Assembly: GCA_027083355.1 (NCBI GenBank)
Contig: JALWOY010000176.1
Span: forward strand, 1-47,056
Length of the DNA: 47,056 nt
Source of the DNA: Phycisphaerales bacterium
GTDB lineage: Bacteria > Planctomycetota > Phycisphaerae > Phycisphaerales > UBA1924
Direction: 5' to 3'
Positions 1 through 8,950 of the stretch are shown in pieces. A program made the position numbers and the translations under genes. The notes under the pieces are model-generated. The model ran no database searches, was not told the origin of the DNA, and saw nothing but the letters and a program-made list of their open reading frames with translations. Every line of letters begins with the position of its first letter. The first letter of the stretch is position 1.

Positions 1-1428
1 CAGCCCGTGATCTTCCTCAAGGGCAACGGGAAGGTGAACCGGGTGATGACCGGCGCCGAGATGCGCGGGCTCGCCGAGGCGCTCCAGCATCAGCTCGATC
101 AGGTCGGCCTGGAATGGGCCGAGCTGGGCGACGAGATCGACATGATCACCATCGCGGCGAACCTTCCGGGCCGGGTCGGGCTGGGGATCGACGGCAAGGA
201 CGAGAAAGCGCTCACCGATCTTATCGGCAGGCACCGCGGCGGGGTCGGCACCCGCTGGGCGTGGGCCGGGATGATTTTCGGCGACGCGCAGGCCTCGCTC
301 TACCGCGCCATGTGCGGCATTTTCATCGCGCCGAAAGACGCCTGGCTGTTCGACGGCTACGGGCGGGGCGACCCGTGGGATCTCTACGACGCGACCAGCG
401 CCGCCCGCATCCTCGACGAGGCCGGGTTCGGCATCGAGGTGCACGACACCCCGCAGAACCACGCCGACGACTGGCGCAAGGCCTGCAACAAGGGCCTCTC
501 CGCCGACCTCGTCATGATCAACTCGAAGGGCAACATGAACTTCTTCGACCTCGGGGGGAAGAAAGCCTTCTGCGGGGATATCCCGCTGCTCGACCGGCCC
601 GTCGCGGTCCACATCGTCCACTCTTGGTCGGCCCGCCTGCCCGCGTCGCCCAAAACCGTCGGCGGGCGCTGGCTCGAGCACGGGGCCTATCTCTACTACG
701 GGTCGATCGACGAACCCTTCCTCAATGCGTTCGTCGAGACACCCAAGGTCGTCTCGCGGCTTCTGGCGGGCATGCCGTTCGGCGTCGCCGTCCGACGCGA
801 CAACAGCCCGCCCTGGAAGCTCAACGTGCTGGGCGACCCGCTCACAACGTTCGCCGCGGACTCGACCGCGGGCCGGCGCCTCGGGCCCGAGCTCCCGATC
901 GCCCCCGTCGAGAATCTCCGGGAAGAGTCGGCCTCGATGCTGAAAAAAGGCGAGTTCGCACCCGCGATCCGGGATCTGGTGCTGACCGGGCGCGACGGGG
1001 ACGCCGCCAGGCTCGCCGCGGCGCTCATCGACCAGAAACCCGAGTCCTTCGGCCCGGACGCGGCCCGGTGGTCGATCCTGCCGCTCTTCCGCACGGGCCG
1101 GTACGGCACGATCGCGCCGGTCTTCGCCCGGCTCTCCCCCGAGGAGATGGGCAAACACTTCCTGCTGCTCGACGCGCTCTGGGACGCCGCCCGGATCGTT
1201 CTCGCCCGCGGCCCGGACACGCGCTTCGAGGGGCTGCTGCGGCGGAACCTGCGGCCCGGGCAGGAAGAACACGACGCGGTCGAAGTCGCCGAATACATCA
1301 ACGACCGGGCCGGGCCGGGCGAGGCGGTGCATTTCCTCGAGGGCGTCTCGCCCACGCTGCCCAACGAGCACCGCCGCAAGCCGGTGCTCAACGCGATCCG
1401 CCGGTTCGGCGGGCCCTCGCAACCCTGA
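1..1428 (+). CDS. 5'-truncated protein, distant C25-peptidase (gingipain)-like pattern
   Basis: The reading frame is open from base 1, so the true start lies outside the window; the GTG at position 7 is probably internal. About 475 residues are visible. I do not recognise a named family. The order of motifs in the first 290 residues resembles the caspase-fold C25 peptidases: a strand ending VMINSKGN, then PVAVHIVHSWSA, then GGRWLEHGAYLYYGSID, then LNVLGDPLTTF near residue 280. In active C25 enzymes the first two positions carry GHG and a catalytic Cys. Here they read SKG and HSWS, so if the fold is right the dyad looks lost. The last 180 residues are helical and repeat-poor. No membrane segment is visible in the retained part. 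The stop overlaps the convergent comEC gene by 41 bp. Function unknown. Confidence 0.7.
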   Translation, partial: QPVIFLKGNGKVNRVMTGAEMRGLAEALQHQLDQVGLEWAELGDEIDMITIAANLPGRVGLGIDGKDEKALTDLIGRHRGGVGTRWAWAGMIFGDAQASLYRAMCGIFIAPKDAWLFDGYGRGDPWDLYDATSAARILDEAGFGIEVHDTPQNHADDWRKACNKGLSADLVMINSKGNMNFFDLGGKKAFCGDIPLLDRPVAVHIVHSWSARLPASPKTVGGRWLEHGAYLYYGSIDEPFLNAFVETPKVVSRLLAGMPFGVAVRRDNSPPWKLNVLGDPLTTFAADSTAGRRLGPELPIAPVENLREESASMLKKGEFAPAIRDLVLTGRDGDAARLAAALIDQKPESFGPDAARWSILPLFRTGRYGTIAPVFARLSPEEMGKHFLLLDALWDAARIVLARGPDTRFEGLLRRNLRPGQEEHDAVEVAEYINDRAGPGEAVHFLEGVSPTLPNEHRRKPVLNAIRRFGGPSQP

Positions 1429-4039
1429 CCCGGACCGCGCCCGCGCGCACACTGCCGTCGTTCAGGATCTCGGCCCAGACCGCCCCGTCTCGCGCGGTCA
1501 CGCGCCACAGCCCGCCGCGTGCGCGCAGATCCTGTTTCACCGCGTCCCATCTGCGATCCCCGAGACGCGACGGGCCGGTGGACTGGAGCACGGCGGCGGG
1601 CGCGACCGCGCGAATGAATCGCTCGGCGAAGGCGTGATGGCTGCCGTGGTGCGGCAGCTCGAGGATGTCGGCCCCGACCGCGTCGCCGGACGCCGCCCCC
1701 CCACCACCGATCAATCCGCGCATCGCGGGCTCGCCGATATCCCCTGTCAGCAGGATGCGCCCGAGCCCCCCGGCGGTCGGTACATCGAGACGCGCGACGA
1801 CACTCCGGTCGTTGTGGCTGCCGACACCGGGCGGAGGATCGGCGGGCGGCCAGAGCACGCGGAGCGTCGCCGGGCCGAGGCGGAGGGTGTCGCCCCGGGC
1901 GATGGGGCGAACCTCGACCCCCTGCGCGCTCATCGAACCGAGGAAGACCGACTCGGGCGATCCGGGCGGCGCCTGTTGCATACTTCGCAGTTCGGGTGCC
2001 GAGACGTACACGCGCCGAAGCCCGACGGCCCGGGCCAGATCGGGCAGCGCGCCGTAATGATCGGTGTTGGCATGCGTGACCACGGCGACCGGGACACGGG
2101 CCGCCCCCAGCGCGCGCACGGCCCGCGGGATCTCACGGACACCGAAACCCGGCGTGAGTGAACCGGCATCCCAGAACATCGCGTCCCGACCGGCCCGCAC
2201 GAGCAGGCACGAGCCGTCGCCGACGCCGAGCATGTCGACCCTGGCCGCGGCGTCCCCGCGGAGGCTCGACTGAACCGCCTGTTCGGCCGCGAACCAGACG
2301 AGGACCACCCCCAGCACCGCCCACGGGCGTATGTCTTTGACGCGTGCGCGTTGCAGGGCGTACACCACCGCGCCCACGCCCGCCGCCGCCCACGCCGCCG
2401 ATACGGGCGCGAGCGTCGTCGCCGCCATCGGCACATCGAACAACGACGCGACGGCCCCGAGCCCCGAGCCGGCCGCGTTCGCCCCGACGAGCAACCACGA
2501 CCCGAGCCCGGCGGAGAACATCCCCGCGATCAGGCCCGCCATCCCGAGCACCTGTGTCATGACCGCCGGCGGGGTCGCGGCGATCACGGCGATCGGCGTG
2601 AGCGGATTGAACGACCCGGTGTGAAAAACGATGACCGGGGCGGCCGCGAGCCAGACGAACAGCGACGTCGCCGCGAGCGCGCGGGCCCGGTCGATAACGG
2701 CGGCGCGGGGTGTGCGTTCGATGAACCGCGAGCCGCGACCGAACACCCAGGGGTGTCCCGTTTCACTCAACCAGAGCAGCAGGGCCGTGACGCCGACGGT
2801 CAACTGGAACCCGAGCGTCAGCAGGTCGAGCGGGCGGACGAGCACGAGCAGCGCGGCGACCCACCCGAGCAGGGCGAGACGGTCCCACCGGCGGCCGAAG
2901 AAATGGGCGACGAGCAACGCCGCGGCGAGCAGCGCGGCCCGGAGTATGGGCGTGCGCGCCGGGACCACGGCGACATACACCCCCACCGCGAGCAGGCCCA
3001 CAATCGTTTCGAGCCAAGGGCGATCACCCAGAAGACGCACGATCCCGACCGTCAACGCGACGAGCACGGCGAGGTGGAACCCCGAGATCGCCAGCAGGTG
3101 GGACACGCCCGCGCGCACGAAGGCGGCGTTCTGGGCATCCCCCGGCGAACGCTCCCCGAGGAGCATCGCGGCGAGGATCTCCCGGGCAGAACCGTCGAGC
3201 CGCGATCGTGCGGCGTCGTGCACCCTCGACGGCAGAGCGCCGAGGCGGGTGAACACACCCGCGAGCCCGCGTGGAGAACCGAGCACCTCGACATCCCCGA
3301 CGTGGAGCCAGCCCGCCCGGCCCGATTGATTGGCCCACGCGATTCGGTCGGCCCCGCCCGGGTTCATCGCCGGCGCGGGCCGGTGCAGCAGCCCCACCAC
3401 GCGCACGCGACGCCCCGGTTCGACCCCGGACCGCCCGAGCCCGTCGGCGTAGACGTTCACCACCCCCGAGGCACGCCGCGGGCCGGCATCGGCGAGGAGC
3501 GTGTCCACGCGCATCGTGAAATACTCGCCCCGGTCGCCGGCTCCCGGCAGGACGGGCGTGAGCACACCGCCCCGGGGCGGGCCGCGTCTGGGCGCGGATT
3601 CCGCCGGGCCTTCGAGCCGAACGAGCGGGAGGGGATCTCCGGGCGAACCCGGACCGATGATCCTGAGCAGATCATCGCGGGGCCTTTCGTGCAGCCGGGC
3701 GCGTTCGACCCCGGCGCCGAGCAGTGCGCACGAAAGCAGCACCGCGGCGCGTCCCCATCGGCCGGGCAGCAACAGAACGGACGAGGCGACCAGCCCCGAA
3801 AGACCGAAGAGCAACGCCGACACCGGCGCGTCGCCGATGAACGGGCCGGTTGTTCCGTCGATGCCCCCCGCGGCGTGCGACAGCCAGACCCCGCCCGCGA
3901 CCGCGGCGAAAACCATCCACGCACGGGCGCGGGCGGCACGGGCCCGCTGCACGGTCTCCCACGGCACGCCGTCGGCTTCGTGATGTTCCGTGCGCACACC
4001 CAACCGGGATATGGTGCGGCAAATCGGGGCGGTCGGCAA
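1388..4039 (-). CDS. comEC: ComEC/Rec2 DNA-uptake channel protein
   Basis: This is an inner-membrane channel protein that in naturally competent bacteria passes single-stranded DNA into the cytoplasm. The roughly 880-residue protein has the full three-part architecture. An N-terminal hydrophobic region (about residues 40-120) leads into a soluble OB-like part. The central competence domain carries the typical HLLAISGFHLAVLVAL signature near residue 320, followed by many membrane helices. A C-terminal metallo-beta-lactamase domain (about 600-860) carries VVTHANTDHYGAL, LLTGDIG and ELPHHGSHH. The metal motif reads HxNxDH where ComEC proteins commonly have HxDxDH. The start is uncertain: the first codon of the long frame is TTG at 4039, and GTG codons about 25-30 residues downstream are equally possible. 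It lies 39 bp behind a pseudopilin gene, which fits a pilus-assisted uptake pathway, but no other com gene is visible. Confidence 0.93.
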   Translation of the reverse strand: MPTAPICRTISRLGVRTEHHEADGVPWETVQRARAARARAWMVFAAVAGGVWLSHAAGGIDGTTGPFIGDAPVSALLFGLSGLVASSVLLLPGRWGRAAVLLSCALLGAGVERARLHERPRDDLLRIIGPGSPGDPLPLVRLEGPAESAPRRGPPRGGVLTPVLPGAGDRGEYFTMRVDTLLADAGPRRASGVVNVYADGLGRSGVEPGRRVRVVGLLHRPAPAMNPGGADRIAWANQSGRAGWLHVGDVEVLGSPRGLAGVFTRLGALPSRVHDAARSRLDGSAREILAAMLLGERSPGDAQNAAFVRAGVSHLLAISGFHLAVLVALTVGIVRLLGDRPWLETIVGLLAVGVYVAVVPARTPILRAALLAAALLVAHFFGRRWDRLALLGWVAALLVLVRPLDLLTLGFQLTVGVTALLLWLSETGHPWVFGRGSRFIERTPRAAVIDRARALAATSLFVWLAAAPVIVFHTGSFNPLTPIAVIAATPPAVMTQVLGMAGLIAGMFSAGLGSWLLVGANAAGSGLGAVASLFDVPMAATTLAPVSAAWAAAGVGAVVYALQRARVKDIRPWAVLGVVLVWFAAEQAVQSSLRGDAAARVDMLGVGDGSCLLVRAGRDAMFWDAGSLTPGFGVREIPRAVRALGAARVPVAVVTHANTDHYGALPDLARAVGLRRVYVSAPELRSMQQAPPGSPESVFLGSMSAQGVEVRPIARGDTLRLGPATLRVLWPPADPPPGVGSHNDRSVVARLDVPTAGGLGRILLTGDIGEPAMRGLIGGGGAASGDAVGADILELPHHGSHHAFAERFIRAVAPAAVLQSTGPSRLGDRRWDAVKQDLRARGGLWRVTARDGAVWAEILNDGSVRAGAVRVRVARARRTGGSR

Positions 4040-4078
4040 GCGGGCGGCGTGGGGCGCGCAGTGCGCGCGGGGTGCGGC

Positions 4079-5203
4079 CTATTCCGTGACGACGATGTCG
4101 TCGAAGCCGTCGAGGAAATCGACCGTGACGGGTTGCCCGTTGTCGCCTGTGCGGCGGGTGCCGTCGGGGAGGAAGAAGTCGATGCCGTAGCGGACATTGA
4201 GCGTTCCCGAAGAGAGCGTGCCGGCGCCGATGAGCCGCCCGGCCTTCTTGTCCTTGCCTGAGAGGTAGATCCCGTCGGGGCCGGCGGAGTGGGCGATGAA
4301 ATCGCCGCGTGTTTTTCTCGGGAAGACGTTTTCGTAGCCGTTCCCGCCGCGGAGCGATGCTTCATCGGGATACCCGGGGTTGCCGAGGAGGGCGGCCATG
4401 ACACCCTCGACCTCGGCCTCGCCCATGTCGAACGCACCCTTGCCGATCAGGCTCCCGCCGCTCGCGGGTGCCAGCAGCATGCTGTTGCCTTTCTCGCCCA
4501 GGCTGTTCGATGAGAGCATCGAGCCGTTGCCGGTCCAGTAGAAGTGCGCCGGGTGATCGTCGCGCGAGAGCGAGACGATCTCGTGCTGCTGGGTGATGGT
4601 TGTGGACGTGGACGTGTCCTCGATCCACGCGAGGACCGGCGTGCCGAACGCATCGACAAGGTCGGGCAGGCCCCGCGGCAACGCGTTGTTGGAGGGCTGC
4701 TGAGACGTGATCGTGCCCGGCTGCTGCGACGCGTCCAGATTGACGAGCGAGCCGCGGTCGGGGAGGAAATAGTTGCCCTCGTCGGCGCCCAGCAGGTCGG
4801 CCTTGACCCAGATCTGGCGCGACGTGTCGTCCGGGACAGGATTGACGACCACCCAGTTGCCCGAATCGCTCGGCTCGGTGGTGCTGATCGCGCCGACGCC
4901 CGAAAGATCGAGCAAGGCGTTCTCAAGATACGTCAGACCCGGGCCGGTGCCGTTTCTGAAATTCGATTCCGAACCGACATCCGCGGCCGCGAAATAACCG
5001 GGCTTGCGGCGGTTGTCGAGCTCGAACTGGGCCGCGGCGTTGTTCAGCCCCACGAGCAGGCTCTGCGTCGTCGCCTTGCGGGCGGATGTGCGCACGCCGC
5101 CCAACGTCGGCACCAGGATCGCGATGAGCACCGTGATGATGAAGATGACGGTCAGCAGCTCGATCAGCGTGAACGCGCGGCGGACGCGGTGGGTGGTGTA
5201 CAT
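4079..5203 (-). CDS. Type II secretion/type IV pilus-like pseudopilin
   Basis: A secreted pseudopilin of 374 residues. The N-terminus MYTTHRVRRAFTLIELL is a class III leader: a short basic segment, prepilin peptidase cleavage before the F of FTLIELL, Glu at +5, and a hydrophobic helix running to VLIAILVPTLGG. The rest is a soluble globular domain with SARKATTQSLL and NNAAAQFELDNRRKPGYF, as in GspG-like pseudopilins. The start at 5203 is chosen because AAGGGA lies about six bases upstream; an in-frame extension to 5269 has no ribosome site. The body is much longer than a classical GspG (about 140 residues), typical of planctomycete prepilin-type proteins. It is probably co-transcribed with comEC downstream. 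Its partner machinery (gspE, gspF, pilD) is not in the window, so its exact machine is unknown. Confidence 0.88.
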   Translation of the reverse strand: MYTTHRVRRAFTLIELLTVIFIITVLIAILVPTLGGVRTSARKATTQSLLVGLNNAAAQFELDNRRKPGYFAAADVGSESNFRNGTGPGLTYLENALLDLSGVGAISTTEPSDSGNWVVVNPVPDDTSRQIWVKADLLGADEGNYFLPDRGSLVNLDASQQPGTITSQQPSNNALPRGLPDLVDAFGTPVLAWIEDTSTSTTITQQHEIVSLSRDDHPAHFYWTGNGSMLSSNSLGEKGNSMLLAPASGGSLIGKGAFDMGEAEVEGVMAALLGNPGYPDEASLRGGNGYENVFPRKTRGDFIAHSAGPDGIYLSGKDKKAGRLIGAGTLSSGTLNVRYGIDFFLPDGTRRTGDNGQPVTVDFLDGFDDIVVTE

Positions 5204-5339
5204 ACATGTCCCTTCGTTGGGCCTCTCGCCCCGTGTGTGTCGGCCACGCCGATCCCCGCTCGGCAACAATTCACCCGGGCACCGCGCCCGGTATCGCCGT
5301 CGACCACTCTATACGCCCGTTGGTCGTGCCGGATTCATA

Positions 5340-5365
5340 CTGTCTTGTCGCGGCGGGGAAGTCAA
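5340..5365 (-). promoter_or_regulatory. Possible promoter of the pseudopilin-comEC unit
   Basis: On the minus strand TTGACT (5365-5360) is followed after 17 bases by the weak hexamer CAGTAT. The -35 matches well but the -10 is poor, and the leader to the ATG at 5203 would be about 130 bases. Confidence 0.3.
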
Positions 5366-5373
5366 CCGCAAAT

Positions 5374-5397
5374 TTGTTCGTAATACGGTCATATAAT
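5374..5397 (+). promoter_or_regulatory. Likely promoter -10 box for the YrdC-phosphatase/rpiB unit
   Basis: A perfect TATAAT sits at 5392-5397, 45 bases before the chosen ATG (5443), in a locally AT-rich stretch that stands out from the GC-rich surroundings. No good TTGACA lies at 16-18 bp; TTGTTC at 5374-5379 is too close. The call rests on the -10 box alone. Confidence 0.45.
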
Positions 5398-5442
5398 CTC
5401 CCCCCGATTGCGACAACGCGACGCGGCGGGCATACTCCGGAT

Positions 5443-6573
5443 ATGCAGACCGACGCGGCAACCTGGCGCTCGCTCGACGACACCGGGCGTCGCCGCGCTC
5501 TCGAACAGGCCGCGGCGGCGCTGCGCGGGGGCGATCTCGTGATCTCCCCGACAGAAACGGTGTACGGCGTTTTTGCTCACGCGGGATCGGGCAGGGCACT
5601 CGACGCCCTGCGTTCATCCGCACGACGATCGGGCGACGTGCCTTCTCCCGGCCCCCGGTTCACTTGGCACGCGCCCGACGTGGACGCGGTGCGGGAATCG
5701 ATCGCCCTGCCAACAGCCGTTCACCGACGGCTGATCGAAAAATTGTTGCCCGGGCCGGTTCGGTTCGTCCTTGAACAAGACGCCGGGGCGCTCGACCGGG
5801 CGATACGCTCGCTGGGGATCGCCCGCGGCGTGATCGACGACGGGCGGCGGGTGGCGCTGCGGGTCAGTTCGCACCCGGTCGCGGGCGAGATCATCCGGCG
5901 GGCGGGCGTGCCGGTCGTCGCCGAGCGGCTCGGCGTCACCCGTTGGGGGGATCAGGACCACCCCGATCAAGCCCCCGGCGATGTCGGGTCGTTCCCCGGC
6001 GTCGTGGTCGATATCGGGCCGCTGCCGCCCCGGGGCCCTTCGGCAACGATCCGCTTGGCACGGACAGGGGCGTTCGAGGTCGAACCCGGGGGCTCGATCA
6101 GCGATAAGGACGTGATGGAAGCACTCAAGAAGCGGATCCTGTTCGTCTGCACGGGCAATACCTGCCGCAGCCCGATAGCCGAGGCGATCGCCCGGCTGCT
6201 CGTTGCCGACCGCCGGATGCACGACGGCGTCGAGGTGGTGTTCGAGTCCGCGGGCGTGGCGACGGGCGACGGGATGCCCGCCAGCGACGAGGCGGTTCGG
6301 GTCATCGAACAGATGGGGGGGGATCTTCGCGGGCATCGCTCGCGTCGGCTGACGGCGGCGATGGCCGAGCGGGCCGACCGGATTTACGCGATGACACGCT
6401 CGCATCTGGATCGCGTGCTGGAGTTGTCGCCCGATTCGGCGGGCAAGGCCGAGCTGCTCGACCCGAACGGGGACGTGCCCGACCCGATCGGGGGCCCCGA
6501 GGCGGTCTATCGTGAGACGGCGGATCGGCTTCGTGAGGCGATCGCCGCCAGACTGCAGGAGCTCAGGGTATGA
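5443..6573 (+). CDS. Fusion of a diverged YrdC/TsaC-like domain and a low-molecular-weight protein phosphatase
   Basis: A 376-residue fusion. The C-terminal part (about 229-376) is a low-molecular-weight phosphatase. It has the P-loop VCTGNTCRSP with Cys236 and Arg242, and the acid-loop motif DVPDPIG with Asp347. TGNTCRS is the form seen in YwlE-type protein-arginine phosphatases. The N-terminal part (about 15-215) matches YrdC/TsaC, which makes threonylcarbamoyl-AMP for tRNA t6A: ISPTETVYGV near 34, LLPGPVRFVL near 101, VALRVSSHPVA near 137, PSATIRL near 199. The KxRP nucleotide motif and the SAN motif are not recognisable (SARRSGD and AERLGVTR stand there). Synthase activity is therefore doubtful. 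The ATG at 5443 is preceded by a TATAAT; the frame extends further upstream but without support. The stop overlaps rpiB by 4 bp. Confidence 0.85.
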   Translation: MQTDAATWRSLDDTGRRRALEQAAAALRGGDLVISPTETVYGVFAHAGSGRALDALRSSARRSGDVPSPGPRFTWHAPDVDAVRESIALPTAVHRRLIEKLLPGPVRFVLEQDAGALDRAIRSLGIARGVIDDGRRVALRVSSHPVAGEIIRRAGVPVVAERLGVTRWGDQDHPDQAPGDVGSFPGVVVDIGPLPPRGPSATIRLARTGAFEVEPGGSISDKDVMEALKKRILFVCTGNTCRSPIAEAIARLLVADRRMHDGVEVVFESAGVATGDGMPASDEAVRVIEQMGGDLRGHRSRRLTAAMAERADRIYAMTRSHLDRVLELSPDSAGKAELLDPNGDVPDPIGGPEAVYRETADRLREAIAARLQELRV

Positions 6574-7022
6574 AAATCGCGGTATCTGCGGATCACAGGG
6601 GGCGGGTGTTCGCCGAGCAGATCGGGCAGATGCTCGAACAGCTCGGCCACGAGGTGCTCCAGTGGGCCCCCCCCGAGGGCGAGTCGTGCGATTACCCGGA
6701 CAAGGCCGCGATCGTCGGGCGGGCCGTCGCCGGGGGCGATGCCGATTGCGGCGTGCTGGTCTGCGGCACGGGGATCGGGATGTCGATCGCGGCCAACAAG
6801 ATCCGCGGCGTGCGTGCGGCGCTGGTGCACGACGAGCTGACGGCGGGGTTGGCCAAGAGCCACAACAACGCCAACGTCCTGTGTCTCTCGGGCGACCTGC
6901 TCGGCGAGCGCAAGGTGTCGGCGATCGTCGAGAAATGGCTGAACACCGAGTTCGAGGGCGGGCGGCACCAGCGGCGGATCGACAAGATCGCCGAGATCGA
7001 GCGCGGCGAGCTGCCGGGTTGA
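6570..7022 (+). CDS. rpiB: Ribose-5-phosphate isomerase B
   Basis: This enzyme interconverts ribose 5-phosphate and ribulose 5-phosphate in the non-oxidative pentose phosphate pathway. The 150-residue length is normal for RpiB. The N-terminus MKIAVSADHRG matches the substrate-binding start of the family. The active-site cysteine lies in LVCGTGIGMSIAANK (about 70-84), and the phosphate-binding HNNANVLCLSG follows. It begins with an ATGA overlap with the upstream fusion gene, so the two are translationally coupled. The order YrdC, phosphatase, RpiB recalls ywlC-ywlE-ywlF of Bacillus. A transketolase from the same pathway lies at 35612. Confidence 0.96.
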   Translation: MKIAVSADHRGRVFAEQIGQMLEQLGHEVLQWAPPEGESCDYPDKAAIVGRAVAGGDADCGVLVCGTGIGMSIAANKIRGVRAALVHDELTAGLAKSHNNANVLCLSGDLLGERKVSAIVEKWLNTEFEGGRHQRRIDKIAEIERGELPG

Positions 7023-7065
7023 CGCCCGCCGGGTGCGCCGTTCGGGCCGCCTCTACGATCTGCCC

Positions 7066-8820
7066 ATGGTCCTGACGCTGACCATCATCGAGGGCCCGGA
7101 CGCGGGCAACGCGTTCCAGGTGCCGTCCAACGAGCCTCAGCTCATCGGGCGGTCGAGCGAGGCGTTGCCGATCACGGACACGACCGTGAGCCGGCGTCAC
7201 GCCGAGCTGACGCCCGACCACGGGCGCTGGTATATCCGCGACCTGCAGAGCCAGAACCACACCTACGTCAACGGGGTCGAGATCAAGGGCCGGGTGCAGC
7301 TCCGCGACGGGGACCTGATCCGCGTCGGCGCCACGGTCTTCCTGGTCGGCGAGGCCGAGACGAGGCGGATCAACACCGTCGAGCTGGTCGACGAGGACCG
7401 CCTCGACAGCGAGGTGGAGCACCGCCTGCTGTCGAACGAGGACTCGGTGATCCTCGCCGAGCCCGAGCCGGGGCGGGCGGCGGTGGACCACCTGCGGGTG
7501 ATCTATCAGCTGACGGCGTTGACGAGCGAGACCCTGGACCGGACGGACCTGCTCAACGAGGTCATGGACCTCGTGTTCAACGAGTTCGAGCCGGAGCGGG
7601 GGGTGATCATGCTGCTCGATCGCCCCCGGACGAAGGAGCAGCTGCAGGAGCCGTCGGACATCCCCCCCGAGGGCGACATCCCGCTGGTGGGCATCGACAT
7701 GACCCCCGCGGTGGTGAAATACGCGACCGTGCCCCCGGAGGACGACGACGAGGCGACGATCCACGTCAGCAAGACGATCCTCACGCACTGCGTCCGCGAG
7801 GGCGAGGGCATCCTGAGCTCGAACGCCCAGGCCGACCCGCGGTTCCAGGCGGGCGATTCGGTCGCCCGCTACAACATCCGCTCGGCGATCTGTTCGCCGA
7901 TCACGTTCGGCGACCGGACGTTCGGGGCGATCTACATCGACTCGTCGATCGCGAACTACACGTTCACCCCGGAGCAGCTGGCGCTGATGAACGCGATCGG
8001 TGCGCACACGGCGCTGGCGCTGGCCAACGCCGAGCAGACAGCCCGAAGGCTCCAGACCGAACGACTGGCGGCGATCGGCGAGACGGTCGCGAGCCTGAGC
8101 CACTCGATCAAGAACATCCTGCAGGGCCTGCGCGGCGGGGCGGACGTCGTCGAGATGGGGCTGGACAAGGGCGACATCAAGGTCGCCAAGGGCGGGTGGG
8201 AGATCCTGCGCCGGAACCTCGACCGGATCGTGACGCTGACGATGAACATGCTCGCGTTCAGCCGGCCCAAGCATGTCGAGCTCGAGCCGACGAACCTGAG
8301 CCCGCTGATCCGCGAGTGCGCGTCGCTGCTCTCGGATTACTGCGAGAAAAACTCGATCGCGCTGATGATCGACGTGGACCCCGAGATGCCGCCGGTGGCG
8401 CTCGACCAGAACCTGATGCACCAGGCGCTGATGAACCTGATGACCAACGCGGTCGAGGCGGTCGAGCCGGGCGACGGGGTCGTTTCGGTCCGCGTTCGAT
8501 ATCACGAAGCTTCGCGTCCGAAACGGCGCCGGCCCGTGCTCGAGATCAGCGTGATCGACAACGGGCCCGGCATCCCGAAACGGAAGATCAACTGGATCTT
8601 CGAGCCGTTCCACACGACCAAGGGCATCAAGGGCACGGGGCTCGGGCTGGCGGTCACCAAGCGCATCGTCAACGACCACAAGGGCCGGATCATCGTCGAG
8701 TCGGCCGAGGGCAAAGGGGCGGCGTTCCGCGTGCTGATCCCCGCGGACCTCGACGAGCACGCCGACCCCTCCGCAACCGACGGCGGACCGGGCACGCCTC
8801 GGTTCGGCGGTTTGTCCTGA
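7066..8820 (+). CDS. FHA-GAF hybrid sensor histidine kinase
   Basis: A 584-residue soluble sensor kinase with no membrane segment, so a cytoplasmic signal is expected. The FHA domain (about 5-95) shows LIGRS, SRRHAEL and NHTYVNG and should bind phosphothreonine peptides. A GAF domain (about 145-320) follows, with RSAICSPI and FGAIYID. The dimerisation/phosphorylation helix has SLSHSIKN with the acceptor His346. The catalytic domain has NLMTNAVEAV (N box), DNGPGIP (G1), FEPFHTTK (F box) and GTGLGLAV (G2). The ATG at 7066 starts the FHA strand directly; an upstream GTG at 7033 is less likely. No response regulator gene adjoins it, so its partner is elsewhere. It follows rpiB by 43 bp and may share its transcript. 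Confidence 0.93.
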   Translation: MVLTLTIIEGPDAGNAFQVPSNEPQLIGRSSEALPITDTTVSRRHAELTPDHGRWYIRDLQSQNHTYVNGVEIKGRVQLRDGDLIRVGATVFLVGEAETRRINTVELVDEDRLDSEVEHRLLSNEDSVILAEPEPGRAAVDHLRVIYQLTALTSETLDRTDLLNEVMDLVFNEFEPERGVIMLLDRPRTKEQLQEPSDIPPEGDIPLVGIDMTPAVVKYATVPPEDDDEATIHVSKTILTHCVREGEGILSSNAQADPRFQAGDSVARYNIRSAICSPITFGDRTFGAIYIDSSIANYTFTPEQLALMNAIGAHTALALANAEQTARRLQTERLAAIGETVASLSHSIKNILQGLRGGADVVEMGLDKGDIKVAKGGWEILRRNLDRIVTLTMNMLAFSRPKHVELEPTNLSPLIRECASLLSDYCEKNSIALMIDVDPEMPPVALDQNLMHQALMNLMTNAVEAVEPGDGVVSVRVRYHEASRPKRRRPVLEISVIDNGPGIPKRKINWIFEPFHTTKGIKGTGLGLAVTKRIVNDHKGRIIVESAEGKGAAFRVLIPADLDEHADPSATDGGPGTPRFGGLS

Positions 8821-8950
8821 GATCGGCCACAACCCGTTCGGCAGAACATTCTCCAGAAGTAACCGTTTTTTTTTGATTCTTACTTTCGATCACTTGCAGA
8901 ATCGCGCCCGCCCCGCCATGATGCGGCTCGTCCAGAGAAAGGAACGATCC

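Noticed and set aside
2351-4261. A 636-codon plus-strand frame opposite comEC
   Set aside because: Arg/Gly/Glu-rich shadow composition; comEC motifs on the minus strand explain the open frame.
5614-8832. A 1072-codon minus-strand frame opposite the fusion gene, rpiB and the histidine kinase
   Set aside because: It has His/Arg/Asp-rich low-complexity composition typical of an antisense shadow in GC-rich DNA, while the plus strand holds three recognisable protein families.
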